Source: an uncultured Rhodospirillales bacterium (GTDB taxonomy: Bacteria; Pseudomonadota; Alphaproteobacteria; Rhodospirillales; Defluviicoccaceae). From it: a stretch of DNA of 36,774 nucleotides. Numbering within the stretch: the stretch's first letter is position 1; each line of letters starts with the position of its first letter. A program made the position numbers and the translations under genes. The notes under the pieces were generated by a model. The model had not been told where the DNA came from. It ran no database searches and saw only the letters and a list, made by a program, of their open reading frames with translations. The stretch covers positions 1 through 36,774 of the forward strand of contig CAKZLS010000501.1 in the NCBI GenBank assembly GCA_937127205.1. Reading direction: 5' to 3'. This document shows positions 24,001 to 32,792 of the stretch, piece by piece.

Positions 24001-25933
24001 CCATTTCCGCGAGTTCGGCGTGGATACCCAAAGCCAGGAATTTACAGTGGTCGGCGTCGGCGACATGTCCGGCGACGTCTTCGGCAACGGCATGCTGCTG
24101 TCGCCCCACATCAAGCTGCTTGCCGCCTTCAACCACATGCACATCTTCATCGATCCGGATCCCGATCCGGCGGTTAGCTTCGCGGAACGCCAGCGGCTGT
24201 TCGATTTACCGCGCTCGGCGTGGACCGACTACGACGCCAAGCTGATTTCGGCGGGCGGCGGCATCTTCGAACGCAAGGCCAAGTCCATCGCGTTGTCGCC
24301 GGAGATCCGCCAAACCTTCGGCATCGGTGCTGAAAAGATGACTCCCAATGAGCTCATGCGTCATTTGCTGAAGAGCGAGGCTGATCTGCTGTGGTTCGGC
24401 GGCATCGGAACGTATGTCAAGGATGCGACCGAGTCCCACGGTGACGTGGGTGACCGCGCAAACGACGCGATCCGGGTCAACGGCGGCGAGCTTCGCTGCA
24501 AGGTCATTGGCGAGGGTGCGAATCTGGGCATGACTCAGCTCGGGCGCATTGAATTCGCCCACGCCGGCGGCCGCGTCAACACCGACTTCATCGACAATTC
24601 GGCCGGCGTCGACTGCTCGGACCACGAGGTCAATATCAAGATTCTGCTGGATACGGCGATCTTCGATGGCGACTTGACCGAAAAGCAGAGAAACAGCCTG
24701 CTCACCAAAATGACCGACGAGGTGGGAGGCCTGGTTCTGCGCGACAACTATCTGCAGACCCAGGCAATCAGCCTGATCGAGGCCGAAGGCGCCGACACCT
24801 TGGAGAACCAGGGGCGGCTCATCCGCATGTTCGAGCGGCTTGGCTTGCTCAACCGGGCGGTGGAGTTCCTCCCCGATGACGAGGCGCTGACGGAGCGGGC
24901 GGCCAACAGGCAGAGCCTGACCCGGCCGGAGATCTCGGTGCTGTTCTCCTACTGCAAGCTGTGGCTGTACGACGATATCCTCGAGTCCGATCTTCCCGAC
25001 GATCGCCATTTGGCCGAGGACGTGATCCGGTATTTTCCGACGCCGCTTCACAAGACCTACAAGAAACGCATCGCCAACCATCGTCTGCGCCGCGAGCTCA
25101 TCGCCACATCCATCGTCAACAGCCTGATCAACCGGGTCAGCGGAACGTTCGTCACGGAAATTGCCGAAAAGACGGGTATGCCTCCGGTGGACATTGCTCG
25201 CGCTTACATTATTTCGCGCGACGTGTTCTCTCTTCGTGACGTTTGGGAACAGATCGAGGCGCTGGACAACCAGGTCCCGGCGTCCGTGCAGGTTGCCTTG
25301 CTTCGTCAGATGCAGACCCTGACCCAGCGCGGCGCGCTGTGGTTCCTGCGCAATGGTGGCAGCCCCATCGATATCACCGTCAACATTTCGGCGTTCGGTT
25401 CCGCTGTGTCGTCGCTTCGCGACATGATCGATATGGTTGTGCCGGAGGAATTGAACGATCGGATCCTGCACCGTGCCGCGCAGTTTCAAGAACAGGGAGT
25501 GCCGGAGCCCCTGTCCCGCCGTGTGGCGTACTCAATCGTCATGCCGTCGGCATGCGACATCGTGCGATTGTCGGCGTCCCGAGGGATTGCAATCGACGAA
25601 GTCGCGAAACTCTACTTCACGGTTGGCGAGAACCTGGGTTTCGGCTGGCTCCGCTATCAAGCCGAGAAGCTGGCCGCGACGAGCTATTGGGAAAAACTGG
25701 CGGCCGCCGCGGTGATCGAAGAGTTCTACGCCCATCAGCGCGATGTCACTCAAGGCATTCTGGAGACGGCGGGCAGTGCGGCCAACGGCGCCATCGACGC
25801 TTGGTCCGCCAGCCGCAAGGCGGCTGTGGAGCGCGCGCGTGGACTGGTGACGGAGTTGGAAGCGGCAAGTGCGGTTGATTTATCCATGCTGACCGTCGCC
25901 AGCCGCCAGTTGGGTTCGCTCATCGAGCGGTAG
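21098..25933 (+). CDS. NAD-specific glutamate dehydrogenase, large (180-kDa) type
   Basis: A 1611-residue enzyme of the L_180 class, oxidising glutamate to 2-oxoglutarate and ammonium with NAD and used mainly in glutamate and arginine catabolism. The N-terminal 700 residues carry ACT-like regulatory regions. The catalytic core follows (about 790-1200): GGLRWSDRREDFRTEILGL, MVKNAVIVPVGSKGGFV with the active-site lysine, YDHKKMGITAKGAWE, VVGVGDMSGDVFGNGML for NAD binding and IDNSAGVDCSDHEVN. The long helical C-terminus contains LTRPEISVLFSYCKLWLYDD. The ATG at 21098 has GGGGAGGAGA seven bases upstream, so the 19-codon longer frame from 21041 is not needed. It is the longest gene in the window and appears intact. 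Confidence 0.96.
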   Translation: MPHITESFKAELIAKVVDTALRKLGEDQAPAVAGFMRNYFADVPPEDIHGETVDTLFGAAFAHWRFGSHRKPGTPIVRVYNPQLEEHGWRSEHTIVEIVTDDMPFLVASVTAELNRHDLAVALVIHPVERVRRDGDGNLLGVAAADEEGDDVLAESFMHVEVTHQSGGVLDQIAADLKEVLGEVRAAVEDWSPMRERLRAIIDAPAPSGDHIPEDDVAEVREFLDWIYHHNFAILGYRKYTLQGEGEDARVEEVPDAGLGLLRDPDFVVLDALRDLESTPAEVRQFISRPDMLVVTKGNRVSRVHRPVHMDTIGVKEFDGVGRVVGLHLIVGLFTAGAYNRSPHDIPLLRRKLQKAIEMAGFKPQGHDARALIHIVANFPRDELLQVSAEHLFKTSIRILHLQDRQRVALFIRRDDFERFITCLVYVPRDRYTTDLRLRIQAILERAFAGKVTANYGELGDSPLARLYAIVRTTPGQIPEYNAAEIEEEIVAASRSWSDHLLTAVTTAHGEEIGFAMHRRYGAAFPPGYQDRFNADQAVADMDKIEQTLESGTLGMTVYRPFDAADHQLRFKLFHPDEPIVLSQVLPMLEDLGLRVIDEVPHNIQVQRDGGRNVLIHDFGLETESGAAVDLGKIRDNFQNAFFRVWQGEVESDGFNSLVLDAGLTCREVVVLRAYCKYLRQAGIAFSQEYMEQTLSANAGITRLIVDLFMTMFDPAGGSGAGGRAETIRESLAKQLDQVVSADEDRILRRFANAIESTLRTNYFQAGADGEPKPYLSFKLDSRAIDDLPLPRPMVEVFVYSPRMEGVHLRGGKVARGGLRWSDRREDFRTEILGLMKAQMVKNAVIVPVGSKGGFVLKRAPAPSDREAFLAEGIECYKTLIRGLLDITDNLVGGDVVPPQTVVRRDADDPYLVVAADKGTATFSDIANGVSADYGFWLGDAFASGGSQGYDHKKMGITAKGAWESVKRHFREFGVDTQSQEFTVVGVGDMSGDVFGNGMLLSPHIKLLAAFNHMHIFIDPDPDPAVSFAERQRLFDLPRSAWTDYDAKLISAGGGIFERKAKSIALSPEIRQTFGIGAEKMTPNELMRHLLKSEADLLWFGGIGTYVKDATESHGDVGDRANDAIRVNGGELRCKVIGEGANLGMTQLGRIEFAHAGGRVNTDFIDNSAGVDCSDHEVNIKILLDTAIFDGDLTEKQRNSLLTKMTDEVGGLVLRDNYLQTQAISLIEAEGADTLENQGRLIRMFERLGLLNRAVEFLPDDEALTERAANRQSLTRPEISVLFSYCKLWLYDDILESDLPDDRHLAEDVIRYFPTPLHKTYKKRIANHRLRRELIATSIVNSLINRVSGTFVTEIAEKTGMPPVDIARAYIISRDVFSLRDVWEQIEALDNQVPASVQVALLRQMQTLTQRGALWFLRNGGSPIDITVNISAFGSAVSSLRDMIDMVVPEELNDRILHRAAQFQEQGVPEPLSRRVAYSIVMPSACDIVRLSASRGIAIDEVAKLYFTVGENLGFGWLRYQAEKLAATSYWEKLAAAAVIEEFYAHQRDVTQGILETAGSAANGAIDAWSASRKAAVERARGLVTELEAASAVDLSMLTVASRQLGSLIER

Positions 25934-25997
25934 GCGTATGGGCCCACTTATGGTAGTCGTACGCTAAACTCGATAATAGCGACAGCGGAGACCCAGG

Positions 25998-27293
25998 GTG
26001 GAGGCACGCCAAGCCGGCGCACAGCTCGAGGCCACCCCGTGGCAACGGTTCGCGTGGTGTACCCTCGACTGGGCCAACTCGGCCTTTCCCACCGTCGTTA
26101 TCACTTTCGTGTTCGCCGCCTACTTCACCAAGGCAGTGGCGGCCGACGAGGTGACCGGCACCAGCGAATGGGCGTACGCCCTGAGCCTGTCGGCGCTTGC
26201 GGTCGCGGTGGCGAGCCCGATCCTCGGCGCCATTGCCGACAAGGCTGGCCGTCGCAAGCCGTGGATCGGCGTGTTCTCGGTGCTGTGTGTCGGCGCCACC
26301 GCCGTGTTGTGGTTCGCCGCGCCGGACCCGTCGAATGTGTTGTGGGTTTTGGCGTTCGTGGCTCTCGCCAACTTCGCTTTCGAGACCGGCATGGTGTTCT
26401 ACAACGCCATGCTGCCGAGCCTGGTTCCGCCCGACAAGGTGGGACGGCTGTCGGGCTGGGGCTGGGGCTTCGGCTATGCCGGCGGCTTGGTTTGTCTGGT
26501 GATTTCGTTACTGGTGCTGGTTCAGCCGGATCCGCCATTGTTCGGCTTGGACAAGGAAACCTACGAGCCGGTCCGGGCGACGGCGCTTCTGGTGGCCGGC
26601 TGGTTCGCGGTGTTCTGCATTCCCTTTTTCCTGTTCGTACCGGATGTGCCCGCAGGAACGCTGCCGGCCTCGGAAGCGGTACGGCAAGGACTGCATACCC
26701 TGCTGCAAACCTTCCGGCGGATCCGCGAACACCGCCAGATCGCGCTCTTTCTGCTGGCCCGGATGATCTACACCGACGGTCTCAACACCATGTTCAGTGT
26801 CGGTGGCATCTACGCGGCGGTGACCTTCGGCATGACTTTCGACGAAATCCTCCTGTTCGGCATTGCCTTGAACGTGACCGCCGGCATCGGCGCGTTCGTA
26901 TTCGGCTGGGTGGACGACTGGATCGGCGCCAAGCGCACCATCCTGATTGCGGTCGGTGCTCTGACCATCCTCGGCGCGGCGTTGCTGGTGATTGAATCAA
27001 AGACCCTGTTCTGGGTTATCGCTCTGCCGCTGGGCCTGTTCTTCGGTCCGGCGCAATCGGCCAGCCGGTCGCTGATGGCGAGGGTCGCCCCGCCCCACCT
27101 CCGCACCGAGATGTTCGGGCTTTACGCGCTATCAGGCAAGGCGACGGCGTTTCTCGGTCCGGCGGCCTTTGGCTTTGTGACGGCGATGGCTGACAGCCAG
27201 CGTGTGGGTCTTGCCACCGTTCTGGTCTTCTTTGTCGTTGGCATGCTGCTTCTGCTGCCGGTCCGCGATCCGCAGGCTTCCGCCAAGCGTTAA
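25998..27293 (+). CDS. MFS transporter, UMF1 family
   Basis: A 431-residue inner-membrane protein with about twelve hydrophobic segments. The start, [30 protein letters not shown], is the signature of the UMF1 (Atg22-like) branch of the major facilitator superfamily. [12 protein letters not shown] between segments 2 and 3 is the MFS loop motif, and [33 protein letters not shown] lies near the end. The substrate is unknown; related fungal Atg22 exports amino acids from the vacuole, which should not be carried over without evidence. The start is a GTG. Its 3' end overlaps that of purH on the other strand by four bases. Confidence 0.9.
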   Translation: MEARQAGAQLEATPWQRFAWCTLDWANSAFPTVVITFVFAAYFTKAVAADEVTGTSEWAYALSLSALAVAVASPILGAIADKAGRRKPWIGVFSVLCVGATAVLWFAAPDPSNVLWVLAFVALANFAFETGMVFYNAMLPSLVPPDKVGRLSGWGWGFGYAGGLVCLVISLLVLVQPDPPLFGLDKETYEPVRATALLVAGWFAVFCIPFFLFVPDVPAGTLPASEAVRQGLHTLLQTFRRIREHRQIALFLLARMIYTDGLNTMFSVGGIYAAVTFGMTFDEILLFGIALNVTAGIGAFVFGWVDDWIGAKRTILIAVGALTILGAALLVIESKTLFWVIALPLGLFFGPAQSASRSLMARVAPPHLRTEMFGLYALSGKATAFLGPAAFGFVTAMADSQRVGLATVLVFFVVGMLLLLPVRDPQASAKR

Positions 27294-28861
27294 TGCCGGA
27301 AGTGGCGCATGCCGGTGAACACCATGGCGAGGCCCTTCTCGTCGGCGGCGGCGATCACCTCGTCGTCGCGCATTGAGCCGCCGGGCTGAATGACCGCTGT
27401 GGCGCCGGCTTCGGCGGTGGCCAACAGGCCGTCGGCGAAGGGGAAGAACGCGTCGGACGCGACCACCGAGCCCTGAGTGCGCGGCGTCGTCGCGCCGGCC
27501 GCTTTGTCGGCATCGGCGGACTTCCAGGCGGCGATCCGGGCCGAATCGACCCGGCTCATCTGTCCCGCCCCGACACCAACCGTGGCGCCGTCCTTGCAGT
27601 ACACGATGGCATTGGACTTTACGTGCTTGCAAATCTGATAAGCGAACTCGAGATCCGCCATTTCGGCGTTGGTCGGTGCGCGCTTGGTCACCACCTTCAG
27701 TTCGCCGGACGTGACCGCGTTGTCGCGGCCTTGCAGCAGGTAGCCGCCCGAAAGGGATCGCAGGGTCATTCCCGGCGCCGTCGAATCGGGGAGTGCGCCG
27801 GCCACCAGGACGCGCAGGTTTTTCTTGGCGGCGAGAATGGCGCGGGCCTCGGAATCGATCTCCGGCGCGATGATCACTTCCGCGAACAATTTGGCGATCT
27901 CTTCGGCGGTGGCCGCGTCGAGGGTGCGGTTGAGCGCGATTATGCCGCCGAAGGCGCTGACCGGATCGCAGGCTAGTGCTTTAGAATAGGCCTCGTTCAC
28001 CGAGTCCGCGACGGCGACGCCGCACGGATTGGCGTGCTTGATGATGGCGACTGCGGGCGGTTCGAACTCGGCGACCAATTCGAACGCGGCGTCGGTGTCG
28101 TTGAGGTTGTTGAAGCTCAATTCCTTGCCCTGAATCTGCTCCGCCGTGGCCACTCCCGGCCGCTGCTCGCCGGATACGTAAAACGCGGCCATCTGATGCG
28201 GGTTTTCGCCATAGCGCATGGTCTGTTTACGCGTTCCCGCAAACACCAATCGATCGGGAAAGGTTTCGCCCTCGACGCCGTTGAACCAAGCTGAAATGGC
28301 GGCGTCGTAGGCGCCGGTCCGGCCATAGGCCTTGGCGGCCAGCCGGCGGCGAAACGCTTCCGTGGTGCTGCCGCCGTCTGAATTCATCTCTTCCATCAAC
28401 TGCGGGTAGTCGCCGGGATCCACCACCACGGTCACAAATGCGTGATTTTTAGAGGCCGCCCGAATCAATGCCGGTCCTCCGATATCGATATTCTCGATAC
28501 AGGTTTCGAACGAAGCGCCCGCAGCGACCGTCGCCTCGAACGGATAGAGATTGACCACGAGCAGGTCGATGGGGGAAATCCCGTGATCCGACATGGCGCG
28601 CTCGTGATCGGGATTGCCCCGGATGGCCAAAAGGCCGCCGTGAATGGCTGGCTGCAGGGTTTTGACGCGGCCGTCCATGATTTCGGGAAACCCTGTATGA
28701 TCAGAGACTTGTACGACTGGCACCCCCGCCTCTTTCAACGCCGTGGCCGAACCGCCGGTCGATAGGATCTCAACGCCTTGGCTGTCTAGGAATCGGCCGA
28801 GATCCACCAACCCGGACTTATCCGAGACGGAAATCAGCGCGCGACGGATGGGTGTGCTCAT
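27290..28861 (-). CDS. purH: Bifunctional AICAR formyltransferase/IMP cyclohydrolase PurH
   Basis: A 523-residue enzyme for the last two steps of purine synthesis. Residues 1-200 are the IMP cyclohydrolase domain: [49 protein letters not shown] and [10 protein letters not shown]. The rest is the AICAR formyltransferase: [18 protein letters not shown], the catalytic [48 protein letters not shown] and [11 protein letters not shown]. All the key motifs are present and the length is normal. It lies alone on the minus strand and is convergent with the MFS gene. Confidence 0.98.
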   Translation of the reverse strand: MSTPIRRALISVSDKSGLVDLGRFLDSQGVEILSTGGSATALKEAGVPVVQVSDHTGFPEIMDGRVKTLQPAIHGGLLAIRGNPDHERAMSDHGISPIDLLVVNLYPFEATVAAGASFETCIENIDIGGPALIRAASKNHAFVTVVVDPGDYPQLMEEMNSDGGSTTEAFRRRLAAKAYGRTGAYDAAISAWFNGVEGETFPDRLVFAGTRKQTMRYGENPHQMAAFYVSGEQRPGVATAEQIQGKELSFNNLNDTDAAFELVAEFEPPAVAIIKHANPCGVAVADSVNEAYSKALACDPVSAFGGIIALNRTLDAATAEEIAKLFAEVIIAPEIDSEARAILAAKKNLRVLVAGALPDSTAPGMTLRSLSGGYLLQGRDNAVTSGELKVVTKRAPTNAEMADLEFAYQICKHVKSNAIVYCKDGATVGVGAGQMSRVDSARIAAWKSADADKAAGATTPRTQGSVVASDAFFPFADGLLATAEAGATAVIQPGGSMRDDEVIAAADEKGLAMVFTGMRHFRH

Positions 28862-29247
28862 GTTGAAATTCTCCCCTGAAAACCCTCTGGCAAATGTTAG
28901 AGAGGCGTATAGCAGAGCTGGGCAATTTCGCGCACCTGTTTGATGGGAGACTCAGGGCCTTTACATTCCATATGGCCTAACCCATATCGAGAATGTTGTA
29001 GGATCTGTTGTAAATTTGCATCGGGCGGTAGGGAACCGTTGTCATATGGGGATTAGACTGAAATGTCCCCATTATCCACAGAGCGCTAGGGTATGTTGGC
29101 GACGCCCTTCGGCGTATCCTTCGCCGGCCCTCTAAATACACGCACCGGTCGTATTTTTTTGAGGGTAAGGTTTTTAACGATATTTATACAATATTCAACT
29201 AACTTGAGAGGAAGAGGTCCACAGTATACAAACTCGGAGTGTATGTG
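28862..29247. other. Intergenic region upstream of purH
   Basis: A 386-bp stretch without a convincing gene. The part from about 29150 to 29230 is clearly richer in A and T than its surroundings. It holds TTGAGG with TATTTA about 16 bases later, a possible promoter for the small plus-strand gene at 29248. A 118-codon minus-strand frame here was rejected because it lies mostly over that gene. Confidence 0.5.
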
Positions 29248-29454
29248 ATGACCCCCGTTATTGAGATCAGTACCGAGCGCTACGAGCGGGTTTACAGACG
29301 CAAGCCGCGTGGCTTCACGCTCTGGCACTTCCGCATGCCTGACGGATGGACATTCAGCCAAACGGGCACCTATGCCTCGGCGAAGCGCGCGGCGGCGGAG
29401 CACGCTCGGCGGAGAAGCTTCGGTCCAGTGGCCCGTTTGCAAGTATGGTGCTGA
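29248..29454 (+). CDS. Small protein, unknown function
   Basis: A 68-residue basic protein that I do not recognise. The centre, GFTLWHFRMPDGWTFSQTGTYASAKRAAA, is rich in aromatic residues and looks like a short beta-sheet plus a helix, unlike a random frame. There is no signal peptide. CGGAG stands eight bases before the ATG at 29248, better placed than for the GTG at 29239. An AT-rich upstream region could hold its promoter. It converges on another small gene, with 27 bp between their ends. Confidence 0.62.
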   Translation: MTPVIEISTERYERVYRRKPRGFTLWHFRMPDGWTFSQTGTYASAKRAAAEHARRRSFGPVARLQVWC

Positions 29455-29481
29455 CCCCGTCCTTTTCCTGAATTAGTTTGT

Positions 29482-29703
29482 TCAGACCGTCGCGGCCGGA
29501 CCTAGCACCGGTTTCCGCAGCCAATCCCGATGATACCTCAAGAACCCCAGAATTCCTCGAGTAATATAGGCTTGGCGTCGGCGTTTTGCGTCATCCACTT
29601 GCCGCAATACGTCTTGCCAGCCAATCTCCGGGAGCGGAGGCGTTTCGTGCCTCGATCGATTGGTGAAATTGCCGTACGCAAGGTCGTTCTCATGCTTTTT
29701 CAT
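29482..29703 (-). CDS. Small basic protein, unknown function
   Basis: A 73-residue basic protein that I do not recognise. It has a polar N-terminal third and a helical arginine-rich part, QVDDAKRRRQAYITRGILGFLRYHRDWLRK. The layout vaguely resembles DUF1127 small proteins, but the DUF1127 end motif is absent. AAGGAAC lies about eight bases before the ATG at 29703, which supports translation. It is convergent with the small gene at 29248. It could still be a chance frame. Confidence 0.5.
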   Translation of the reverse strand: MKKHENDLAYGNFTNRSRHETPPLPEIGWQDVLRQVDDAKRRRQAYITRGILGFLRYHRDWLRKPVLGPAATV

Positions 29704-29857
29704 GGTTTACCGTTCCTTGAAAAACGAGGTCCGTCGAGAACTTTTCTGTAGTGTGCTGCTTGGCTACCGCGAGCATCGAATCTCATTCGGTGGTTTTCCA
29801 CTTTCCCAAAACCTCTCTTCCTCACACCGATGAAATGCCAATAACGATAAGGTCTCG

Positions 29858-29897
29858 TTTTGCCGCGGTCTGTGAACCAGTTCACACTTCGGCAAAA
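29858..29897. promoter_or_regulatory. Nested inverted repeats upstream of the envelope gene cluster
   Basis: Outer arms TTTTGCCG (29858-29865) and CGGCAAAA (29890-29897) enclose a second palindrome TGTGAAC-ca-GTTCACA (29871-29886). The inner one looks like a dimeric operator. The structure lies in a 316-bp gap (29704-30019) that otherwise shows only a TTGACA at 29944-29949 as a possible -35 element of the downstream operon, with no good -10 partner. Confidence 0.45.
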
Positions 29898-30019
29898 AAA
29901 TTCGTTCCGGGTGCGATGAGGGCTAATCCCAGACGAGGCAGGGTTGACAGGAACTCGGAAACGGTTGATCTGCCTCCGAGAACCGATGACTGATCCAGAT
30001 TGCTCCAGGAGGATACTCG

Positions 30020-30331
30020 ATGCAGTCCGCCCTCGTTAGCCGCACCTTCACACCGTCAACCGCAGTTATGTTGGCCCTCGTGCTGACCCTCGCCGCCTGT
30101 TCGTCCAAGCAACCGAACAAAGTGCTCAATTCCGGCTCGGGCGGGATCACCATCGAATATGACACCCGGTATCCGACCATGGCCGGCGTGGACGCAGACG
30201 AGCATTGCGCCAAATTCGGCAAAGTCGCGAAGCGGGTGGAGACAAAAAGCGCGGATACCATGGAAAGAGTTTCCCATCGGCACGCCGCCGTGGCCGTTTT
30301 CGCGTGCGAGAATCCGGGCGGAGCGGGTTGA
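30020..30331 (+). CDS. Small lipoprotein, unknown function
   Basis: A 103-residue predicted lipoprotein. The leader ends in the lipobox LAAC, with C27 as the lipidated residue followed by SSKQ. The mature part contains ITIEYDTRYPTMAGVDADEHCAKFGKVAKRV and AAVAVFACENPGG; the two further cysteines could form a disulfide. A textbook AGGAGG stands seven bases before the ATG. I do not recognise the family, although small secreted alphaproteobacterial proteins of this style are common. It is the first gene of a run of seven plus-strand genes and lies just after a nested inverted repeat. Confidence 0.85.
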   Translation: MQSALVSRTFTPSTAVMLALVLTLAACSSKQPNKVLNSGSGGITIEYDTRYPTMAGVDADEHCAKFGKVAKRVETKSADTMERVSHRHAAVAVFACENPGGAG

Positions 30332-30454
30332 TCGCCGAGAGACCCGTTGGCCGTCGCAGAAAAGGTGAACTTGCCGCTTGATAATTCTAGCGAAACCGCC
30401 AATGCTCGGTCCCGGCGATGACGACATCGTTCGGGACGGATGACGGAGAATGTA

Positions 30455-30967
30455 ATGACAAGAGCTAAGTTGTCTTATGTGGTTTTAGCGATCGTGATCA
30501 CGATCGCCGGTGCGGCACCCGCAGCTGCCGTAGACTGGTCGGCCACCGGCCACAACGACGTCTCCGTCACGTTGTCCGAAGAAGCAGGGAAATGTGGCAT
30601 CCGCAGTAAGGATGAGTTCGCCAAGCAGCTGCGCGGCAGCCTCGGGGAGATTGGGCAGCGCGTCGACCCGAGCCAGCCGCTGGTCGCCCAACTGCACGTT
30701 TCCGCCAAACCTGTCCAGGCGATTCAAGGCCAGTGCGTGGCCGTGGTCAGGCTGGCGTTCGTCATTCCCATGGAAATGGATTTCATCGAGATCACCGAGA
30801 AGGTCACCAATCGTGAAGCGGTAATCTCGGTGTTGGAGAAGGCCCGCCAGTTCCCCATCGTGCTATACGAAAACAGCGAATTCACCGCGGCGTGGCCCAC
30901 CAACATGCACAGCGATGCCCTATATTTGGTGGAGCAGTTGGTCCAACAATACGCCGGGCGACGCTGA
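30455..30967 (+). CDS. Periplasmic protein, unknown function
   Basis: A 170-residue exported protein. MTRAKLSYVVLAIVITIAGAAPAAAVDW is a signal peptide with likely cleavage after AAA. The mature part alternates hydrophobic strands and helices: HNDVSVTLSEEAGKCGIRSKDEFAKQL, VAQLHVSAKPVQAIQGQCVAVVRLAFVIP, and a helical C-terminus ALYLVEQLVQQYAG. Two cysteines may pair. I chose the ATG at 30455 because GGAGA stands five bases upstream; another ATG at 30440 would add five residues. I do not recognise the family. It lies 123 bp after the lipoprotein gene and 49 bp before the DUF1134-like gene. Confidence 0.8.
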   Translation: MTRAKLSYVVLAIVITIAGAAPAAAVDWSATGHNDVSVTLSEEAGKCGIRSKDEFAKQLRGSLGEIGQRVDPSQPLVAQLHVSAKPVQAIQGQCVAVVRLAFVIPMEMDFIEITEKVTNREAVISVLEKARQFPIVLYENSEFTAAWPTNMHSDALYLVEQLVQQYAGRR

Positions 30968-31016
30968 GAGCGCATCCGCCCGAAACTGGAAACGAGGGAT
31001 AGAGGAAAATTTCGAT

Positions 31017-31469
31017 ATGAAAACCATTGTTCGCGGCATCGGCTTGCTCGCCGTTCTTGTGGTCCTGGCGTCGGCGGGTAGCGTGAGCGCCCAGGACAAA
31101 CCGCAAAAAATCACCGCCACCATCGATTTCCATGAGTTACAGGTGGCCTATATCGGCAGCGGAACCATGGGTCACGGCACGCTCAATTTCCAGGGCCAGT
31201 CCTATCCCATCAAGGTCGCAGGCCTCGGCATTGGCGGCATCGGCCTTTCCGAGATTCAGGCCCACGGCGACGTCTATGACCTCGAAAACATCGAGGACTT
31301 CGCAGGTCTCTATGGTCAGGTGCAAACCGGTTATGCGCTTGGCGATCAGAGCGGGGGTCAAATGTGGCTGGAGAATCCAAACGGCGTCACCATCCATCTC
31401 GACACCAAGCGCGAGGGATTGATGCTGTCCATGGGCGCCAACGGATTGGACATTGAGATGGATGAATGA
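31017..31469 (+). CDS. DUF1134 (EipA)-like periplasmic protein
   Basis: A 150-residue exported protein with signal peptide MKTIVRGIGLLAVLVVLASAGSVSAQ. The mature part is almost all beta-strand: HGTLNFQGQSYPIKVAGLGIGGIGLSE, HGDVYDLENIEDFAGLYGQVQTGYA, and GGQMWLENPNGVTIHLDTKREGLMLSMG. The pattern of strand, GxGGIG turn, VYxLxNxxDFxGxY and a closing LxNxxGVxI resembles DUF1134. Its founding member EipA in Brucella is a small periplasmic barrel needed for envelope integrity. I made this assignment by pattern only. An AGAGGA precedes the ATG by about ten bases. It lies in the same operon as other exported proteins. Confidence 0.72.
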   Translation: MKTIVRGIGLLAVLVVLASAGSVSAQDKPQKITATIDFHELQVAYIGSGTMGHGTLNFQGQSYPIKVAGLGIGGIGLSEIQAHGDVYDLENIEDFAGLYGQVQTGYALGDQSGGQMWLENPNGVTIHLDTKREGLMLSMGANGLDIEMDE

Positions 31470-31548
31470 CCCGCGCACAGCCTACGGCCCTCGCACCGCA
31501 GGCCATAGAAGCGACACCCAATGACATTCGATTGATGACGGAACTCTG

Positions 31549-32238
31549 ATGATAAAGATGACTCGCTACCTATTGGCCCTCGTGTTGATGTTCGCCGCCG
31601 CCGGAACCGCCCATTCCGACGACACGCAGGGATCCCTGGTGGAAGGCGCGCTGGAGGAAATCCAGCAATTTTCCCAGCACACGCAATGGGACGGCGTGGA
31701 AAACGTCCTCGGCGGCGCGAAAGCGGTGATCATCGCTCCAGATGTGAAATCCGGCGCCTTTATCGTCGGCGTCGAAAATGGAACCGGTGTTCTGTTGGCG
31801 CGCCACGGAGAGGTATGGAGTGATCCGGTGTTCGTAAAGCTCTGGGAGGAGAGCGCGGGTCTTCAGGCGGGGATCAAGCAATCGGAAGTCCTGATGCTGA
31901 TCCTGACGCGCAATGCCATCAAGGAGGTCGCCAGCGGTGTTTCGCGGGTTGGCGGAACGGGCGGGTTCGCGCTTGGTCCCCTCGGCGTCAATGCGAGCGG
32001 CGCCGGCGGCATTTCGGGCGGGGTTCAAATCCTGACCGTCGCCACTTCCGAAGGACTGGAAGCGGGAACCGGGCTTGCCAATATGAACATCAGTCCGATC
32101 GAGGACCTGAACACCGCCGCCTACGGCACCACCTTCAATGCCACCGACATCCTCTCGAAACCGGGCGGACAACTGCAAATCGCGATATCGCTTCGGGACG
32201 CGTTGGCGAAAATCACCAAGAGCGCATGGAACAATTAA
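31549..32238 (+). CDS. SYLF-domain (YSC84-like) lipid-binding exported protein
   Basis: A 229-residue protein with a signal peptide (TRYLLALVLMFAAAGTAHS) followed by a SYLF domain. The signature runs from AKAVIIAPDVKSGAFIVGVENGTGVLLAR through WSDPVFVKLWEESAGLQAGIKQSEVLMLILTRNAIKEV to LGPLGVNASGAGG. The yeast and mammalian domains (Ysc84/SH3YL1) bind phosphoinositides. Bacterial exported members have no settled role but are thought to act at the envelope. The last codons overlap a possible start of the pentapeptide-repeat gene, so the two are probably translationally coupled. ATG codons at 31549 and 31558 are both possible starts. Confidence 0.88.
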   Translation: MIKMTRYLLALVLMFAAAGTAHSDDTQGSLVEGALEEIQQFSQHTQWDGVENVLGGAKAVIIAPDVKSGAFIVGVENGTGVLLARHGEVWSDPVFVKLWEESAGLQAGIKQSEVLMLILTRNAIKEVASGVSRVGGTGGFALGPLGVNASGAGGISGGVQILTVATSEGLEAGTGLANMNISPIEDLNTAAYGTTFNATDILSKPGGQLQIAISLRDALAKITKSAWNN

Positions 32239-32240
32239 AT

Positions 32241-32759
32241 ATGACCGAAATGAAATACCGCCAATCCGTGATCCGCGCCCTCGGCATTGCGGCCATTGTT
32301 ACCATGGCAATAGCGGGGGCAGCAGCAGGGGCGACGGCGATCGCCACCGGCGCGCGGGCCGCCGATGACACCGCCTTGGAGAAATTGGCGGCGCAGGACG
32401 AGTGCCCGAAATGCGATCTCAGCAAGGCCGATCTGAGCGGCGGCGGCTACCCCGGGAGCGACTTTTCCGAGGCCAATTTGAGCGGCGCCAACCTCGAGAG
32501 CGTGGTCATGAACGAAGCCACCCTGCAAGGCGCCAACCTGAGCGACGTCAACTTGACCGACGCCATTCTCGAGTCCGCCAACCTGAAAGGCGTCAATTTA
32601 ACCGGTGCCGATCTGACTCGCACCGACCTGAGCGGCGCGGATCTGAGCGGCGCCACCGGCCTAACCCAGGCTCAGCTCGACGAAACCTGTGACGACGGCT
32701 CGGCAGATCCGGACGCCGCGATCCTACCGGATGGCTTAGAATTGAAACGGTGCGAATAG
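32241..32759 (+). CDS. Exported pentapeptide-repeat protein with cysteine caps (copy 1)
   Basis: A 172-residue protein with a signal peptide ending about GARA. It has a CPKC motif, sixteen consecutive pentapeptides (CDLSK, ADLSG ... ADLSG) and a cap with GLTQAQLDETC and ILPDGLELKRC. Pentapeptide repeats form a square right-handed beta-helix with four repeats per coil, so sixteen repeats make exactly four coils. Four cysteines (a CxxC before the helix, two after it) could staple its ends in the oxidising periplasm (inference). A second gene at 34559 has the same plan. The exact start is uncertain: ATG codons at 32226, 32241 and 32250 are in frame. The first of these overlaps the SYLF gene. Confidence 0.88.
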   Translation: MTEMKYRQSVIRALGIAAIVTMAIAGAAAGATAIATGARAADDTALEKLAAQDECPKCDLSKADLSGGGYPGSDFSEANLSGANLESVVMNEATLQGANLSDVNLTDAILESANLKGVNLTGADLTRTDLSGADLSGATGLTQAQLDETCDDGSADPDAAILPDGLELKRCE

Positions 32760-32792
32760 TCTTTGGTTTGGATGGAATAAGGGACGACGGAT

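Noticed and set aside
29700-29885. 61-codon minus-strand frame upstream of the small basic protein gene
   Set aside because: No ribosome-binding site and random-looking sequence; its 5' end runs into the nested inverted repeat.
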